Notes under the pieces: model-generated
What the model saw: only the letters and a program-made list of their open reading frames with translations
What the model was told of the DNA's origin: nothing
Databases searched by the model: none
Position numbers and translations under genes: made by a program
Part shown: one piece after another, positions 27,349 through 37,674 of the stretch
Layout of the letters: each line of letters starts with the position of its first letter
How positions within the stretch are numbered: position 1 is the first letter of the stretch
Source: an uncultured Verrucomicrobia subdivision 3 bacterium
GTDB taxonomy: Bacteria; Verrucomicrobiota; Verrucomicrobiia; Limisphaerales; UBA11358
DNA length: 64,000 nt
Assembly (NCBI GenBank): GCA_903858275.1
Contig: CAIOIC010000063.1
Coordinates: 1 to 64,000 of the forward strand
Direction: 5' to 3'

Positions 27349-28761
27349 GTGAATAATCAAACGCGACGCTCATTTCTTAAAACCGCTGTCGGCGGCAGTT
27401 TGGGATTAGCCTGCTTGCCAGCCATTTTGCCCGCGCGGCTGCTGGGTGCGGACGCGCCAAGCAAGAAAATACAGGTCGCCCAAATCGGCTGTGGCCGCAT
27501 GGGGCGCAGCGACTTGAGAAACACCATGTCCGAGCCGCTTGCGCGCGTGGTGGCGGTCTGCGATCTGGATTCCAAGCGTCTCGCCGCCGGCAAGAAACTG
27601 GCGGAGGATTTTTACGCCAACCAGGGCGAATCCGGCGTGACGGTGAAGGCTTTTCACAATTATCGCGATGTGCTGGCGTCGCCGGAAATTGATGCGGTGG
27701 TCATCACGGTTCCGGATCATTCGCACGCGCTGGTGGCGATTGAGGCGGCCATCGCCGGCAAGCATGTTTATCTGGAGAAACCGGTGACCTACACCATTGC
27801 CGAGGCCATCGCGCTGCGCAAAGTGGTGGAGTCCACGCGGATTATCTTGCAGACCGGCTCGCAGCAGCGCTCCGTGCGTCCGTGGGCCAGCTTCCGCCCG
27901 GCCAGTGAGGCGGTGCGCAATGGCCGTATCGGCCAGCTGCGCACCATCAAAATCGGCATCAGCATTGACAAGCCATTCGGGATAAAACCCGCGCCCATGA
28001 GCGTGCCGGAAAATCTGGATTACGAACGCTGGCTTGGTTCCGCACCGGAGCGGCCCTACATGGAAGGCCGTGTGCATCCGCAAAACAGTTTGAATGGCCG
28101 CCCCGGCTGGATCACCACGGAAGAATTCGGGCTGGGCATGATCACCAACTGGGGCGCCCATCATCTGGATATCGCGCATTGGGCGATGGCGCAGGAATGC
28201 GGTGGACCGCTGACGGTGGAGGCCAGGGCAGCTTACCCCAAAAATGATCTGATGACTTCGCACGAGAATTATCACGTTGAAATGCTGTATCCGGGAAAGG
28301 TCAAAGTGATTTTCGATCATAAGTTCCCCAAGGGGCTGCGCTTTGAAGGGGATGAGGGCTGGGTGTTTTGCACGCGCAGCGATGAGACGGAAGTTGTCTA
28401 TAAGAAAGATGGCCAGTTAGATCGTGCGGCGATGCAGTCGCTGCAGGCGAGCAACCCCGGGATTCTTTCGCCGCTGGGTGAAAAGGCCAGGCGTTGGATG
28501 CCGAGCAAATCGCACTTTGGCAACTGGCTGGAGAGCATTGTGGCTAATCAGCAGCCTATTGCGCCGATCCAGCAATCCGCCCGCACGCTGGAAGGCTGCT
28601 GTGCGGCTTGGATTGGTATGAAACTGAAGCGAAAATTGAATTGGGATGCCGCCACGGAAATGTTCATTGGCGATGACGCGGCGAACGCGCTGCGCGAACG
28701 CAAAGCCCGCAAGCCGGAATATGATTATATTCTGGCGATGAAACGCGCCGGCATTGTGTAA
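27349..28761 (+). CDS. Tat-exported Gfo/Idh/MocA family oxidoreductase (copy 3)
   Basis: The product is 470 aa starting at GTG 27349. The signal is TRRSFLKTAVGGSLGLA. The domain shows VAQIGCGRMGRSD for the cofactor and GKHVYLEKPVTYTIAEA with the catalytic Lys. A C-terminal segment with MITNWGAHHLDIAHWAM follows. It differs enough from copies 1 and 2 to have its own substrate. The GH36-like gene follows after 59 nt. Three exported oxidoreductases within 7 kb suggest sequential or parallel oxidation of sugars outside the cytoplasm. Confidence 0.88.
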   Translation: MNNQTRRSFLKTAVGGSLGLACLPAILPARLLGADAPSKKIQVAQIGCGRMGRSDLRNTMSEPLARVVAVCDLDSKRLAAGKKLAEDFYANQGESGVTVKAFHNYRDVLASPEIDAVVITVPDHSHALVAIEAAIAGKHVYLEKPVTYTIAEAIALRKVVESTRIILQTGSQQRSVRPWASFRPASEAVRNGRIGQLRTIKIGISIDKPFGIKPAPMSVPENLDYERWLGSAPERPYMEGRVHPQNSLNGRPGWITTEEFGLGMITNWGAHHLDIAHWAMAQECGGPLTVEARAAYPKNDLMTSHENYHVEMLYPGKVKVIFDHKFPKGLRFEGDEGWVFCTRSDETEVVYKKDGQLDRAAMQSLQASNPGILSPLGEKARRWMPSKSHFGNWLESIVANQQPIAPIQQSARTLEGCCAAWIGMKLKRKLNWDAATEMFIGDDAANALRERKARKPEYDYILAMKRAGIV

Positions 28762-28820
28762 TCCGAATTTTTCGAGGGATCCGAACTCCTTAGCGGGCAA
28801 ATAACTTTAGAAAATTTAAA

Positions 28821-30893
28821 ATGAAAACTATTACCGCCGTCTTGTTTTTAACACTGGCTTCCTTCTGTCCGATGACGCCGGCTCAAGCGGGACCGGAAAG
28901 CGCCACTGGACACGCCGAATTCAAAACCTGCCAGGCGCGCTGGACGGAGAACGAACTGGTCGTCGGCAACTCGCACTTTGAGCGCATCTGGCGGATCAAG
29001 GACGGCTTGCTGACGGCCGTCTCCTTCCGCGATCTGGATGCCAAAATCGAATGGCTGGCCGGACCGGCGAAACAACCCGCACCGCTGCCGGAGGGAACGA
29101 AGATCAGCGGAAAGCGCACTGTAACTGTGACAACGCGCAGTGGGCGGTTGAGTCCCGTGGAAGAAGAATCGCTGGTGGTGGAAATGAAAACGGACGGTGT
29201 CCCCGCATTGTCGTATCGCTTTCAGATTTTTCCCGCCGCCCATGGCGTGCAGATGCAATTCAGATCGGACGCACCATCGGCGGCGGCCAAGCCAGCGGGA
29301 ACATCCGCCAAGCCGGAAGCTTCCACCGGCGTTGAGACTAATCCAGCAAACACGGACAGCAAGGCGGCGGGCGATTCGCTGGAAGATTTGATGCTGGCTC
29401 CGCAGCATCTGCGGTTCACGCAGGTGACCTTGCGCGATCAGACCGATGACCATAACGAGCTGGTGTTTGAAAACGAATGGCTGCTGTCGCCCAATGAAAG
29501 AGTAGTGCGCTTGCCGGGCAACATTTTCTTCGTTGAGGACACCTTGACGGGGGCGGGGCTTTTATTTTTGAAGCAAGCGCCATTGCCACACGCGCGGCCG
29601 GTCAAATCCGAGTGGGATGCGGATATGTCCGGCTCGACGCGCCGGCTGCGGTTTTCCGGGCAGGGATATCCATTTGTGTTGCTGGCCTATTCCGGCGGAC
29701 GCAGCGGGCGCATCGAGGCGTTGCAGACCTACCAGCGGCAACTGCGCAAATACGATCCGCAGCGCGATGCGATGTTTCTCAGCAACACCTGGGGCGACCG
29801 CTCGCGCGATGCGCGCATCAACGCGGCTTTCATTCTCAAGGAGATCGAGGCCGGGGCGCGGCTGGGCGTGGATGTCGTCCAGATTGATGATGGCTGGCAG
29901 AAAGGGCGCACGGCCAATTCCGCTTTTGGCCAGGGTGTCTGGAATGGCTACTGGGCCTCGGATCCGGAATTTTGGAAGCCGCATCCGCAACGCTTTCCCA
30001 ACGGGCTGGCGCCAATTGTCGCGGCGGCGCGCGCGAAGCACATGAAATTTGGCCTCTGGTTTGCGCCCGATTCCAGCGAAGAGGCGGCAAATTGGAATCG
30101 CGACGCCGGGATGATTCTGGATCTGCACAAAAACGGAGGTATTGATTACATTAAAATTGATTCGGTGAAATCTGTTTCCGTGGGCACCGAAGCGAACCTG
30201 CGGAAATTTTACGACCGGGTGCTGCAAGAGTCGGCGGGCAAAGTGGTGTTTGATATTGATGCCACGGCAGAAATACGGCCCACGTATTTGGGCTTGCCTG
30301 ATGTCGGCCCCATTTTTGTGGAGAATCGCTATACGGATTGGCATCGCTACTGGCCGCACTTGACGCTGCGCAATTTATGGAAGCTGTCACAGTATGTGGA
30401 CCCGTTGCGGATGCGGATGGAATTCCTCAACAACACGCGCAGCACCAACCAATATCCCAAAGACCCCCTGGCCCCGGCGCATTATTCGCCCGACGCACTG
30501 TTTGCGACGGTGATGTTCGCGAATCCGTTGGGGTGGTTTGAAGTGTCGAACTTGCCGGAGGATTACATCAAATCGGTTTCCAAACTGGTGGCGGTCTGGA
30601 AGCGCGAACGCAGCCAGCTATTTTCGGGGCACATTCTTCCCATCGGCTCGGCTCCGGATGGCGTGAGCTGGACCGGTTTTGCCTCTGTGAATGAGAATCA
30701 TCGCAGCGGCTACTTGCTGCTGTTTCGGGAGCTGAATGAGCAATCCACCTGGGCGCTGGATTTGCCGTTCTTTGACAAGGGCTCCCATAAAGTCACGGTG
30801 CTGGCCGGCAATGGCAGCGCCAAGTTGTCTGGTCAAAAATTGACCGCCACCATACCGCAGACGCTCCAATATCTGTGGCTGAAAATTGACTAA
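28821..30893 (+). CDS. Secreted GH36-like alpha-galactosidase family glycosidase
   Basis: The product is 690 aa with a signal peptide (cleaved near PAQAGP). A beta-sandwich N-terminal domain (about residues 30-320) precedes a TIM barrel with FLSNTWGDRSRD, DVVQIDDGWQKG and GGIDYIKIDSVKS; the Asp in KIDS is at the nucleophile position of clan GH-D. Later DIDATAEIRPTYLGLPD supports the fold. It would hydrolyse alpha-galactoside or a related alpha-linked sugar outside the cytoplasm. A Pro/Ala/Thr-rich insertion lies at about residues 150-185 in the N-terminal domain. The GH36 subgroup and the substrate remain open. Confidence 0.8.
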   Translation: MKTITAVLFLTLASFCPMTPAQAGPESATGHAEFKTCQARWTENELVVGNSHFERIWRIKDGLLTAVSFRDLDAKIEWLAGPAKQPAPLPEGTKISGKRTVTVTTRSGRLSPVEEESLVVEMKTDGVPALSYRFQIFPAAHGVQMQFRSDAPSAAAKPAGTSAKPEASTGVETNPANTDSKAAGDSLEDLMLAPQHLRFTQVTLRDQTDDHNELVFENEWLLSPNERVVRLPGNIFFVEDTLTGAGLLFLKQAPLPHARPVKSEWDADMSGSTRRLRFSGQGYPFVLLAYSGGRSGRIEALQTYQRQLRKYDPQRDAMFLSNTWGDRSRDARINAAFILKEIEAGARLGVDVVQIDDGWQKGRTANSAFGQGVWNGYWASDPEFWKPHPQRFPNGLAPIVAAARAKHMKFGLWFAPDSSEEAANWNRDAGMILDLHKNGGIDYIKIDSVKSVSVGTEANLRKFYDRVLQESAGKVVFDIDATAEIRPTYLGLPDVGPIFVENRYTDWHRYWPHLTLRNLWKLSQYVDPLRMRMEFLNNTRSTNQYPKDPLAPAHYSPDALFATVMFANPLGWFEVSNLPEDYIKSVSKLVAVWKRERSQLFSGHILPIGSAPDGVSWTGFASVNENHRSGYLLLFRELNEQSTWALDLPFFDKGSHKVTVLAGNGSAKLSGQKLTATIPQTLQYLWLKID

Positions 30894-30956
30894 ATAACGC
30901 CGGATGTTTCAAAACAACCAAATCTCGGCGCTAAGAACCACATTAGAATTAAGACC

Positions 30957-32267
30957 ATGAACAAACATGTCAGCCTTGTAATCGTTGGTTTGGTCTTGTT
31001 CGGCACGATTCGACTCAGCGCATTCGCCCAAAAAGTGCCGCCGAACACCGACGAGGCAAAGGTGGGTGATTATGTACTGCCGGAGCTGTTGCGGTGTGGG
31101 AGCGGCCAGACGGTCAATAAGGTAGATGCATGGCGCAAAATTCGGCGGCCGGAAATTCTGGATGCTTTCTCCGCGCAGGTTTATGGGCGGACGCCAAAGA
31201 TACCGGTTCACTTGCGCGCCGAAGTGACGGCGACCTGCACCAATGCCGTGGGCGGTTTGGCTACACGCACGCTCATCACGCTGCATTTGTTCAACGATCC
31301 CGATGCGCCCAAAATCCAATTGATGCTGTATGTGCCCAACGCCGCCCGCAAGCCGGTTCCCGTTTTTCTGGGGCTGAATTATTTTGGTCTGGCCAGCGTG
31401 GAAGCCGATCCGACCTTGCCGCTGACGGAACAGTGGATGCGTGATGATAAAACCAAAGGCATCATCAACCATCGCGCCACCGAGGCAACGCGCGGTTCTC
31501 ATGCCACACGTTGGCCGCTGGAGCTGGCCTTGCGCCGGGGCTACGGGGTTGCCACCTATTATTATGGCGATCTTGAACCAGACCACGCTGAAGGCTGGCG
31601 CGCGGGGCTGCGGGGATATTTACAGAAGCAAGCGGGTCGGACCGAGGCGGCTCCCGATGAATGGGGTGCCATCGGCGTGTGGGCATGGGGCTTGAGCCGG
31701 GCGATGGATTATCTCGCGACCAATCCGGCGGTGGATGCGAAACGGGTGGTGGTGTTTGGTCATTCCCGGCATGGCAAAACGGCGCTGTGGGCGGGAGCGC
31801 AGGACGAGCGTTTTGCCGCCGTCATTTCCAACAACAGCGGCGAAAGCGGCGCGGCGCTGGCCCGCCGTGACTTCGGCGAAACCATCGCGGATTCGGTGCG
31901 GGCATTTGGTTTTTGGTATTGTGAAAACTACCGCCGCTACGCCGGCCATGCCGCGGAGCTGCCCGTTGATCAGCACATGCTGCTGGCGCTTTCCGCCCCG
32001 CGTCCGCTTTACGTTGCCAGTGCCACGGAAGACCTTTGGGCGGACCCGCGCGGAGAATTTCTCAGCGCGGTTCATGCGGCCCCGGCGTATCGGCTTTTCG
32101 GGCTGGAGGGTTTGGGAACCAGCGAAATGCCGCCGCCGGAACATCCGGTGGGCCAGCGCATCGGCTACCACCTGCGCACCGGCAAGCACGACATCACCGC
32201 CTACGATTGGGAGCAATATCTCAACTTCGCCGACCGTGAACTGAAGCTAAACCACAAAGTGAAATGA
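30957..32267 (+). CDS. CE15-like glucuronoyl esterase (alpha/beta hydrolase)
   Basis: The product is 436 aa with a signal peptide (ends near SAFAQK). The nucleophile S270 is in GHSRHGKTALWA, matching the GxSRxGK signature of CE15 4-O-methyl-glucuronoyl methylesterases. NNSGESGAALARR and the late H411 in RTGKHDITAYDW are also typical. CE15 enzymes cut ester bonds between glucuronoxylan and lignin alcohols. The neighbours point to plant cell wall material. The next gene starts 3 nt downstream, so the two are almost certainly co-translated. Confidence 0.88.
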   Translation: MNKHVSLVIVGLVLFGTIRLSAFAQKVPPNTDEAKVGDYVLPELLRCGSGQTVNKVDAWRKIRRPEILDAFSAQVYGRTPKIPVHLRAEVTATCTNAVGGLATRTLITLHLFNDPDAPKIQLMLYVPNAARKPVPVFLGLNYFGLASVEADPTLPLTEQWMRDDKTKGIINHRATEATRGSHATRWPLELALRRGYGVATYYYGDLEPDHAEGWRAGLRGYLQKQAGRTEAAPDEWGAIGVWAWGLSRAMDYLATNPAVDAKRVVVFGHSRHGKTALWAGAQDERFAAVISNNSGESGAALARRDFGETIADSVRAFGFWYCENYRRYAGHAAELPVDQHMLLALSAPRPLYVASATEDLWADPRGEFLSAVHAAPAYRLFGLEGLGTSEMPPPEHPVGQRIGYHLRTGKHDITAYDWEQYLNFADRELKLNHKVK

Positions 32268-32270
32268 AAC

Positions 32271-33503
32271 ATGAAAACCACCCGCCGTAAATTACTGGGA
32301 GACTCGCTCCGTTTTGGCATCCTGGCCAGCCTGTTTGGAGCCGTGGCAGGCAAAGTGGGCGCGGCTGAAACGGCCTCGCCAACGGCCGCCCGAGCGACCG
32401 TCAATGACTGGCATGCGGAATTGACCAAGCGGATTGCTGCCCTGGATGCGCGCGGCGGCGGAACGCTGGAATTGGGCGACGGGATCTATGAAATTTCCCA
32501 GACGCTAAACCTGCCGCGCTCGGTCAGCCTGGTGATGACTCCGAACGCGGTCATCCGGGCCAAGCCGAATTTTCAGGGCGACGCGGTCATCGTGAAGGGC
32601 AAGGGTGGGGGAGCCTATTCCAAATTTTCCGCCACCGCCGGCTGGATTCGCGGCGGCGTGATTGATGGCAACCGCCAGCGGCTGACGGGCATCAAGGTGG
32701 ACGATTTGCACCGGATGGAAATCGCTGATTTGTCGGTGTTGAACGCGTTGCAGAAAGGGGTGCATCTCCTCAAGGGTGGCAATGAAACCAATCTCACGCG
32801 CGTCCGCTGCGACGTGGATATGGGCACCCGCTGCGCGCCGGACAGCATCGGCGTTCATATCCAGCGCACCGACTGCAAGGTCAGCAACCTCCACGTCATC
32901 GGCTATGAAACCGGCGTGCGCAGCGATGCGGGGAGCAACTGGTTCAATCAGGTGCATGTCTGGAACTGGGAAGTCTCGCAGGGGCCGATGAAATATTGTT
33001 TCCATTGCAACGGCGGCAACAATTGTTTCAGCCAGTGCTACGCGGACTCGCCGACCATCGCCGGTTTTTATGTCACGGCTCCGCAGCAGGCGGTGATGCA
33101 ATGCCGTGTGTATTTCAGCCGCTGGGCGTCGGACAATACCGGCGCGGGATTCCTCATCACCGAGAAGGGGCGGCACGGAAGCTATCTCGGTAATGCGCTC
33201 TTCGCGGACAAGGAACACCGGCTGGCCAAGGCCTTTGACGGCGATCTGGAAGGCGCCTGCATCCTCGGCACCAGCACCCGCAACGTGGTCGGCGGTCTTG
33301 AGAACCGCATTCCTTCGGGCAGTTCTGCCGAGCAGCCTGCATTGAATCTGCCCGGCAGCGGCGTTCGCCTCACGCGCCAGATTGCCAGTCCCTTGCCCGC
33401 GCAGGGTGAATTGGGTGAAATGCGCTGGGTGGATGACGGCAAAGTCTCGGCGCTTTGGATCAAGACCACGACCGGATGGAAGAAATCACAATTAACCGCG
33501 TGA
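32271..33503 (+). CDS. Tat-exported right-handed beta-helix (pectate lyase-like) protein
   Basis: The product is 410 aa. A twin-arginine signal (TTRRKLLGDSLRFGILASLFG) leads to a parallel beta-helix: GGGTLELGDGIYEISQTLNLP near the start and repeated strand-turn units afterwards (VRCDVDMGTRCAPDSIGVHI, GYETGVRSDAGSNWF). The architecture fits the pectate lyase superfamily 3 / glycosidase-type helices, but no catalytic triad could be assigned. Tat export suggests it is folded before transport. It follows the CE15 gene by 3 nt and is part of the same glycan-use unit. Confidence 0.78.
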   Translation: MKTTRRKLLGDSLRFGILASLFGAVAGKVGAAETASPTAARATVNDWHAELTKRIAALDARGGGTLELGDGIYEISQTLNLPRSVSLVMTPNAVIRAKPNFQGDAVIVKGKGGGAYSKFSATAGWIRGGVIDGNRQRLTGIKVDDLHRMEIADLSVLNALQKGVHLLKGGNETNLTRVRCDVDMGTRCAPDSIGVHIQRTDCKVSNLHVIGYETGVRSDAGSNWFNQVHVWNWEVSQGPMKYCFHCNGGNNCFSQCYADSPTIAGFYVTAPQQAVMQCRVYFSRWASDNTGAGFLITEKGRHGSYLGNALFADKEHRLAKAFDGDLEGACILGTSTRNVVGGLENRIPSGSSAEQPALNLPGSGVRLTRQIASPLPAQGELGEMRWVDDGKVSALWIKTTTGWKKSQLTA

Positions 33504-33538
33504 CGAACAAATAGTTGATTGCCGAAAAAATTTGCGCC

Positions 33539-34792
33539 ATGAAACCGAACCGATTTATCCGCCCCATCATCGCCGTAGTTTTTCTGAGCTTGGCGGCATT
33601 CGCTTGGGCCGCCGAAAAACCCGTTTTAGTGACCGTAGCAAAGGCTGCTGCACAAGCGCCCGTTTGGGACATGTCCGTTTTGTCGCGGATGCCGGAAGTA
33701 TTTCCATCGCCGGAAATCCGCTCAACCAACGGGCAGATTCAGGCGCTCTTTTTCGCCGGACCGGATTATCACGGCCAGCCCACCCGGATTTTTGCGTGGC
33801 TGGGCAAGCCCAAGCTGCCGCCCGGCCAGAAAGCGCCGGGGATGGTGCTGATTCACGGCGGTGGCGGCACGTCGTTTGAATCCTGGGTCAAGTTCTGGGT
33901 GGATCGCGGCTATGCGGCCATTGCGATGGACACTTGCGGTGCCTTGCCGGTGCCGCCGAATGCCAAGCCGCGACCACGGCACGAGCACGGCGGGCCGCCG
34001 GGCTGGGGCGGATTCGACCAGCTTCAGGAACCGCTGACGGACCAGTGGACTTACCACGCGGTCAGCGCGGCGGTTCTTGCGCACTCGCTGCTGCGGAATC
34101 AGCCCGAAGTGGATGCCAGCCGCATCGGGGTTACGGGCATTTCCTGGGGCGGTTATCTCACCAGCATCGTGGCCGGGGTGGATCCGCGGTTGAAATTTGC
34201 CGTGCCGGTTTATGGCTGCGGCGACTATCGGGAAACCATCTTTGGAGTTGACCGGTTGAGCAAGCTTCCTCCCGAACAATCCGCGCAATGGTATCAGCAC
34301 TGGGAACCGACTCTTTACCTGCCACATGCTCACATTCCCATGCTGTGGGTCAACGGGTCCAATGACCATTTTTTCTGGCCGCCGGCCTGGCAAAACAGCT
34401 ACCGGCAAATCCCTGCGGCGCAGCGCACACTGGCTTTGCGGCTGCGCATGCCGCATGGACAAGGGCAGGGCGAAAGCGCGCCGGAGATCACCGCCTTTGC
34501 CGACAGCATCGTGCGCGGCGGCGAACCGCTGGCGGTGATTCTGGGCCAGAAGTTGGTAAACGGCCTGCTGACGGTTCACTACCGCAGTGCGCGGTCCATT
34601 GTCCGGGCGGAACTCAACTATACCACCGACGCGCAAAGCCCCTGGGAAAAGCGGGAATGGAAAACCGTTCCCGCCAGTGTGCAGGCGGGGGTCGCCACCG
34701 CCAGATTGCCGGACGAGACAAAGCTATATTTTGCCAACCTGATTGACGACCGCGGATGCGTTGTCAGCACCGAGCATGAATTAATCCACTAG
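33539..34792 (+). CDS. Secreted alpha/beta hydrolase, prolyl-oligopeptidase/acetyl-esterase-like
   Basis: The product is about 417 aa. The ATG at 33539 starts a signal peptide (MKPNRFIRPIIAVVFLSLAAFAWAAEK). The hydrolase fold has IHGGGGTSFESW (oxyanion region), the nucleophile S202 in GVTGISWGGYLTS, WVNGSNDHFFWP, and the likely catalytic His in RMPHGQGQG. It may deacetylate xylan or pectin or cleave another ester. Its stop codon lies inside a 17-base sequence that recurs upstream of the third pseudopilin gene, so a duplication boundary falls here. Peptidase activity is less likely in this setting. Confidence 0.8.
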   Translation: MKPNRFIRPIIAVVFLSLAAFAWAAEKPVLVTVAKAAAQAPVWDMSVLSRMPEVFPSPEIRSTNGQIQALFFAGPDYHGQPTRIFAWLGKPKLPPGQKAPGMVLIHGGGGTSFESWVKFWVDRGYAAIAMDTCGALPVPPNAKPRPRHEHGGPPGWGGFDQLQEPLTDQWTYHAVSAAVLAHSLLRNQPEVDASRIGVTGISWGGYLTSIVAGVDPRLKFAVPVYGCGDYRETIFGVDRLSKLPPEQSAQWYQHWEPTLYLPHAHIPMLWVNGSNDHFFWPPAWQNSYRQIPAAQRTLALRLRMPHGQGQGESAPEITAFADSIVRGGEPLAVILGQKLVNGLLTVHYRSARSIVRAELNYTTDAQSPWEKREWKTVPASVQAGVATARLPDETKLYFANLIDDRGCVVSTEHELIH

Positions 34793-34850
34793 ACTTTTTT
34801 GGCAAAAAAATTAAATTTCCAGCCAGCAAAGCGATTTCCCGATAATACCC

Positions 34851-35633
34851 ATGCCAGCCAATCGTTTATTCAAAAGGGTAAACCCAAGCCTTGCTTTCAC
34901 TCTGATTGAGTTGCTGGTGGTGATCGCCATCATTGCGATTCTGGCGGCGATGCTCCTGCCGGCTTTGGCCAAGGCCAAAGAGAAGGCCATGGCCGCCTCC
35001 TGCCTCAGCAACATGAAACAAATGGGCGTGGCCATCCATTTGTATGCTGCGGACAATGACGACCATGTGCCCGGTCCGATCGGGGGCTTGGGGAAGAATT
35101 CAGTGACATTGGCTTATTATCCTAACCCGGATGCTTATGCTGGCTACCGGATTACTGACACCAACCGGTTTGGATATTTCATAGGGAAATACGTCGGCCA
35201 GCCGGAACTGACGACCACAGCCCAGACCAACGTGGTCAAAAACCTGGTCTGCCCCGCCAACAAAATGAAGTGGGGGAGCGAGAAATATTCCGATTATTCC
35301 AGCATCAGCTACCAGTTTGAGCAGGGCGCATATAAGTTTGTGGGAAACACTAATACCATTTATCCATTTGGAACCTACTACAACGCTGCCGCTAATTTCC
35401 CCAATCAAGCACCAATCAAATCAACATGGATTTCACAATTTACTGGCGGCTGGACCCCTGCAACGTTGCGGGCCTTATACGACAACTATGACAACGATGT
35501 GCCGGAACCCCACGGCAAAACCAGTGCCGGCTGTCCGATCAGCGAGCTGAAATTTGACGGTCACGTCAAAACCAGCTATGTTCTAAGGATTGGCGGCGTC
35601 AGCACGAATGTGATTGGCTATAAAGATCCTTAG
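34851..35633 (+). CDS. Pseudopilin-like protein with prepilin leader, copy 1
   Basis: The product is 260 aa. A short basic leader precedes [21 protein letters not shown], a class III prepilin signal with the Glu at position 5; the residue before the Phe is Ala, where Gly is standard. After the helix come [23 protein letters not shown], a variable globular region, and the ending [14 protein letters not shown] that recalls the processing-associated DG motif of planctomycete/verrucomicrobial pseudopilins. Copies 3 and 4 share nearly identical DNA over the N-terminal 150 bases and the last 180. The role is unknown; it is likely a secretion- or surface-associated fibre subunit. Confidence 0.82.
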   Translation: MPANRLFKRVNPSLAFTLIELLVVIAIIAILAAMLLPALAKAKEKAMAASCLSNMKQMGVAIHLYAADNDDHVPGPIGGLGKNSVTLAYYPNPDAYAGYRITDTNRFGYFIGKYVGQPELTTTAQTNVVKNLVCPANKMKWGSEKYSDYSSISYQFEQGAYKFVGNTNTIYPFGTYYNAAANFPNQAPIKSTWISQFTGGWTPATLRALYDNYDNDVPEPHGKTSAGCPISELKFDGHVKTSYVLRIGGVSTNVIGYKDP

Positions 35634-35682
35634 TCGGCAGATGCGGTAAAATTATAATTTTTGATTCAAAAGAAACATGCTT

Positions 35683-36513
35683 ATGAAAAATTGTCATATG
35701 AATAAATTCACCCGTCGTCATGCCTTCACCCTGATTGAATTGCTGGTGGTCATCGCCATCATAGCGATTCTGGCGGCGATGCTCCTGCCGGCCCTGGCTG
35801 CCGCAAAAACGAAAGCGAGTAAAATTTCCTGCGTCAACAGCCTCAAGCAGACGGGCTTGGCTTTGCATATTTATTGCGGGGATCACGACGATCGATTGCC
35901 CACCTGCGGCATATATAAAATGGGCGATGGCAATGTGCCTTATAACGCCAATTATGTTTACCCCTCTTATAAACTTAACCACGAATCTACCAACTACCTG
36001 CAGTATTTTCTCGGATTTTCCATGAAAATGCCCGAACTCACCTCAACCTCACAAACCAATACGATTAAAATGTTGGAATGTGCGGGCATGCGCAGCGCCA
36101 TTGGGAATTATAACCCGTTCGGCACCCCCAGTTATTATGTGAATAACAGCAAGGGCAATTACGATGTAATCACCGCGAATAATTCTTGGGGGTTAACTAA
36201 TTCTGGAATTCCTTTTGGCGTCACGCCCAGTTCATCCGGTTATTCATCGGGTTACAGCCCCTGCAATTCCATGAAGTTAAGCCAGATCAAAAAGCCTTCT
36301 TTTGCTTGTGCGGTATATGATTATGCAAACTTTAATGCCACCGTTCAAAAACCAAAACTTCATGGATTGACCTCTCAGGGTGAGCCGATGAATGATTTGA
36401 AGTTTGATGGCCATGTTAGAACCGACTATGTGACCAATCGCAGTGGTTCGGTCAATAGTTCCGGTCAAACTGTTTATTATGCTCCAACGCTGGTTGGTTT
36501 CTACGAGCCATAA
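35683..36513 (+). CDS. Pseudopilin-like protein with prepilin leader, copy 2 (divergent)
   Basis: The product is about 276 aa, with possible ATG starts at 35677, 35683 and 35698; all leave a basic leader before [20 protein letters not shown]. The helix is followed by [20 protein letters not shown] rather than the [17 protein letters not shown] of the other copies. The body is Tyr/Asn/Ser-rich. The ending [14 protein letters not shown] keeps the DG motif. The upstream spacer is related to the spacer before copy 4, so the gene belongs to the same duplication history, although its coding sequence has diverged. Confidence 0.82.
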   Translation: MKNCHMNKFTRRHAFTLIELLVVIAIIAILAAMLLPALAAAKTKASKISCVNSLKQTGLALHIYCGDHDDRLPTCGIYKMGDGNVPYNANYVYPSYKLNHESTNYLQYFLGFSMKMPELTSTSQTNTIKMLECAGMRSAIGNYNPFGTPSYYVNNSKGNYDVITANNSWGLTNSGIPFGVTPSSSGYSSGYSPCNSMKLSQIKKPSFACAVYDYANFNATVQKPKLHGLTSQGEPMNDLKFDGHVRTDYVTNRSGSVNSSGQTVYYAPTLVGFYEP

Positions 36514-36802
36514 AGCTGAAGGGCTGTTACCGCGAACTGCTGACCCAACGCGGTTTCATTTTGTTATCTAGGCATATTTTTGACGCAATGGATTTTCGTG
36601 ATGCAGGCCGTCTGGCTTCGTTGCTCTTCGGTGAAGACCCATGATGGTATCATCCCTCGTCGCGCCTTGCCGGCCAGCCTTCAGTACGATAACAACACTC
36701 CTCGGAATTTTCAGACAGGCTCTAAGGCGTGAGGTGAAACCACTAGACTTTTTTGGGAATAGAACTATATTACCACCCAACAAATCCAGATTTTTGTATT
36801 TA

Positions 36803-37627
36803 ATGAAAACTCATCCTTTTTTCAAAAAACACAATTTCCGCCATGCCTTCACCCTGATTGAGTTGCTGGTGGTGATCGCCATCATTGCGATTCTGGCGGC
36901 GATGCTCCTGCCGGCTTTGGCCAAGGCCAAAGAGAAGGCCATGGCCGCCTCCTGCCTCAGCAACATGAAACAGATGGGCGTGGCCATCCATTTGTATGCC
37001 GGGGATAATGATGACCGCGTCCCCGGGCCAATCAGCTTCGCCAGTCAAAATACCACGACGATGGCCTGGGGTATAAACCCGGACGCCTACGCTGGCTACC
37101 GAATGAATGACACCAACCGGTTTGGATATTTCTTGGGGAAATACGTCGGCCAGCCGGAACTGACGACCACAACCCTGACCAACGTGGTCAAAAATTTGGT
37201 CTGCCCCGCCAACAAAATGAAGTGGGGGAGCGAGAAATATTCCGATTATTCCAGCGTCAGCTATCAGTTTGAACAAGGGGGCTATCAGACTGGCAGCACC
37301 AGCTCTAACAATTATCCTTTTGGAACTTACGCCCACGCTGCCTCCGGTTTTCCTCTTCAGCCCCCGATTAGATTGGCATGGATTCCGCTGATGAGATTTT
37401 ATGAGCAACTTAGCGGGCCTACGGGGCCTTGGACTCCAACTTACTGCAAGCCGTCAACGTTGAGGGCGTTATACGACAACTATGACAACGATGTGCTGGA
37501 ACCCCACGGCAAGACCAGTGCCGGATGCCCGATCAGCGAGCTGAAATTCGACGGCCATGTCAAAACCAGCTATGTCTTAAGACGTGTGGGTATCAGCACA
37601 AATTATATTGGCAACAAAGATCCCTAG
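36803..37627 (+). CDS. Pseudopilin-like protein with prepilin leader, copy 3
   Basis: The product is about 274 aa. The ATG at 36803 gives the basic leader [16 protein letters not shown]; the open frame continues upstream to 36641 but those residues are not leader-like. The N-terminal 150 coding bases are almost identical to copies 1 and 4. The middle (after [12 protein letters not shown]) is variable, containing [20 protein letters not shown]. The end [20 protein letters not shown] is again nearly identical. The same-frame Ala before the cleavage Phe is kept. The 289-bp spacer before it holds nothing else that I recognise. Confidence 0.83.
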   Translation: MKTHPFFKKHNFRHAFTLIELLVVIAIIAILAAMLLPALAKAKEKAMAASCLSNMKQMGVAIHLYAGDNDDRVPGPISFASQNTTTMAWGINPDAYAGYRMNDTNRFGYFLGKYVGQPELTTTTLTNVVKNLVCPANKMKWGSEKYSDYSSVSYQFEQGGYQTGSTSSNNYPFGTYAHAASGFPLQPPIRLAWIPLMRFYEQLSGPTGPWTPTYCKPSTLRALYDNYDNDVLEPHGKTSAGCPISELKFDGHVKTSYVLRRVGISTNYIGNKDP

Positions 37628-37674
37628 TCGGTACTGCGGTAAAACACTATTTTTCGGTTAAAATACATGCGCTT

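Larger units (their letters stand above)
34786..36756. repeat. 17-base direct repeat upstream of pseudopilin copies 1 and 3
   Basis: The sequence ccactagacttttttgg occurs at 34786-34802 and again at 36740-36756, 49 and 47 bases before the starts of pseudopilin copies 1 and 3. The first copy contains the TAG stop of the upstream esterase gene. The second has no esterase reading frame. This marks the upstream edge of a duplicated block. Confidence 0.7.
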
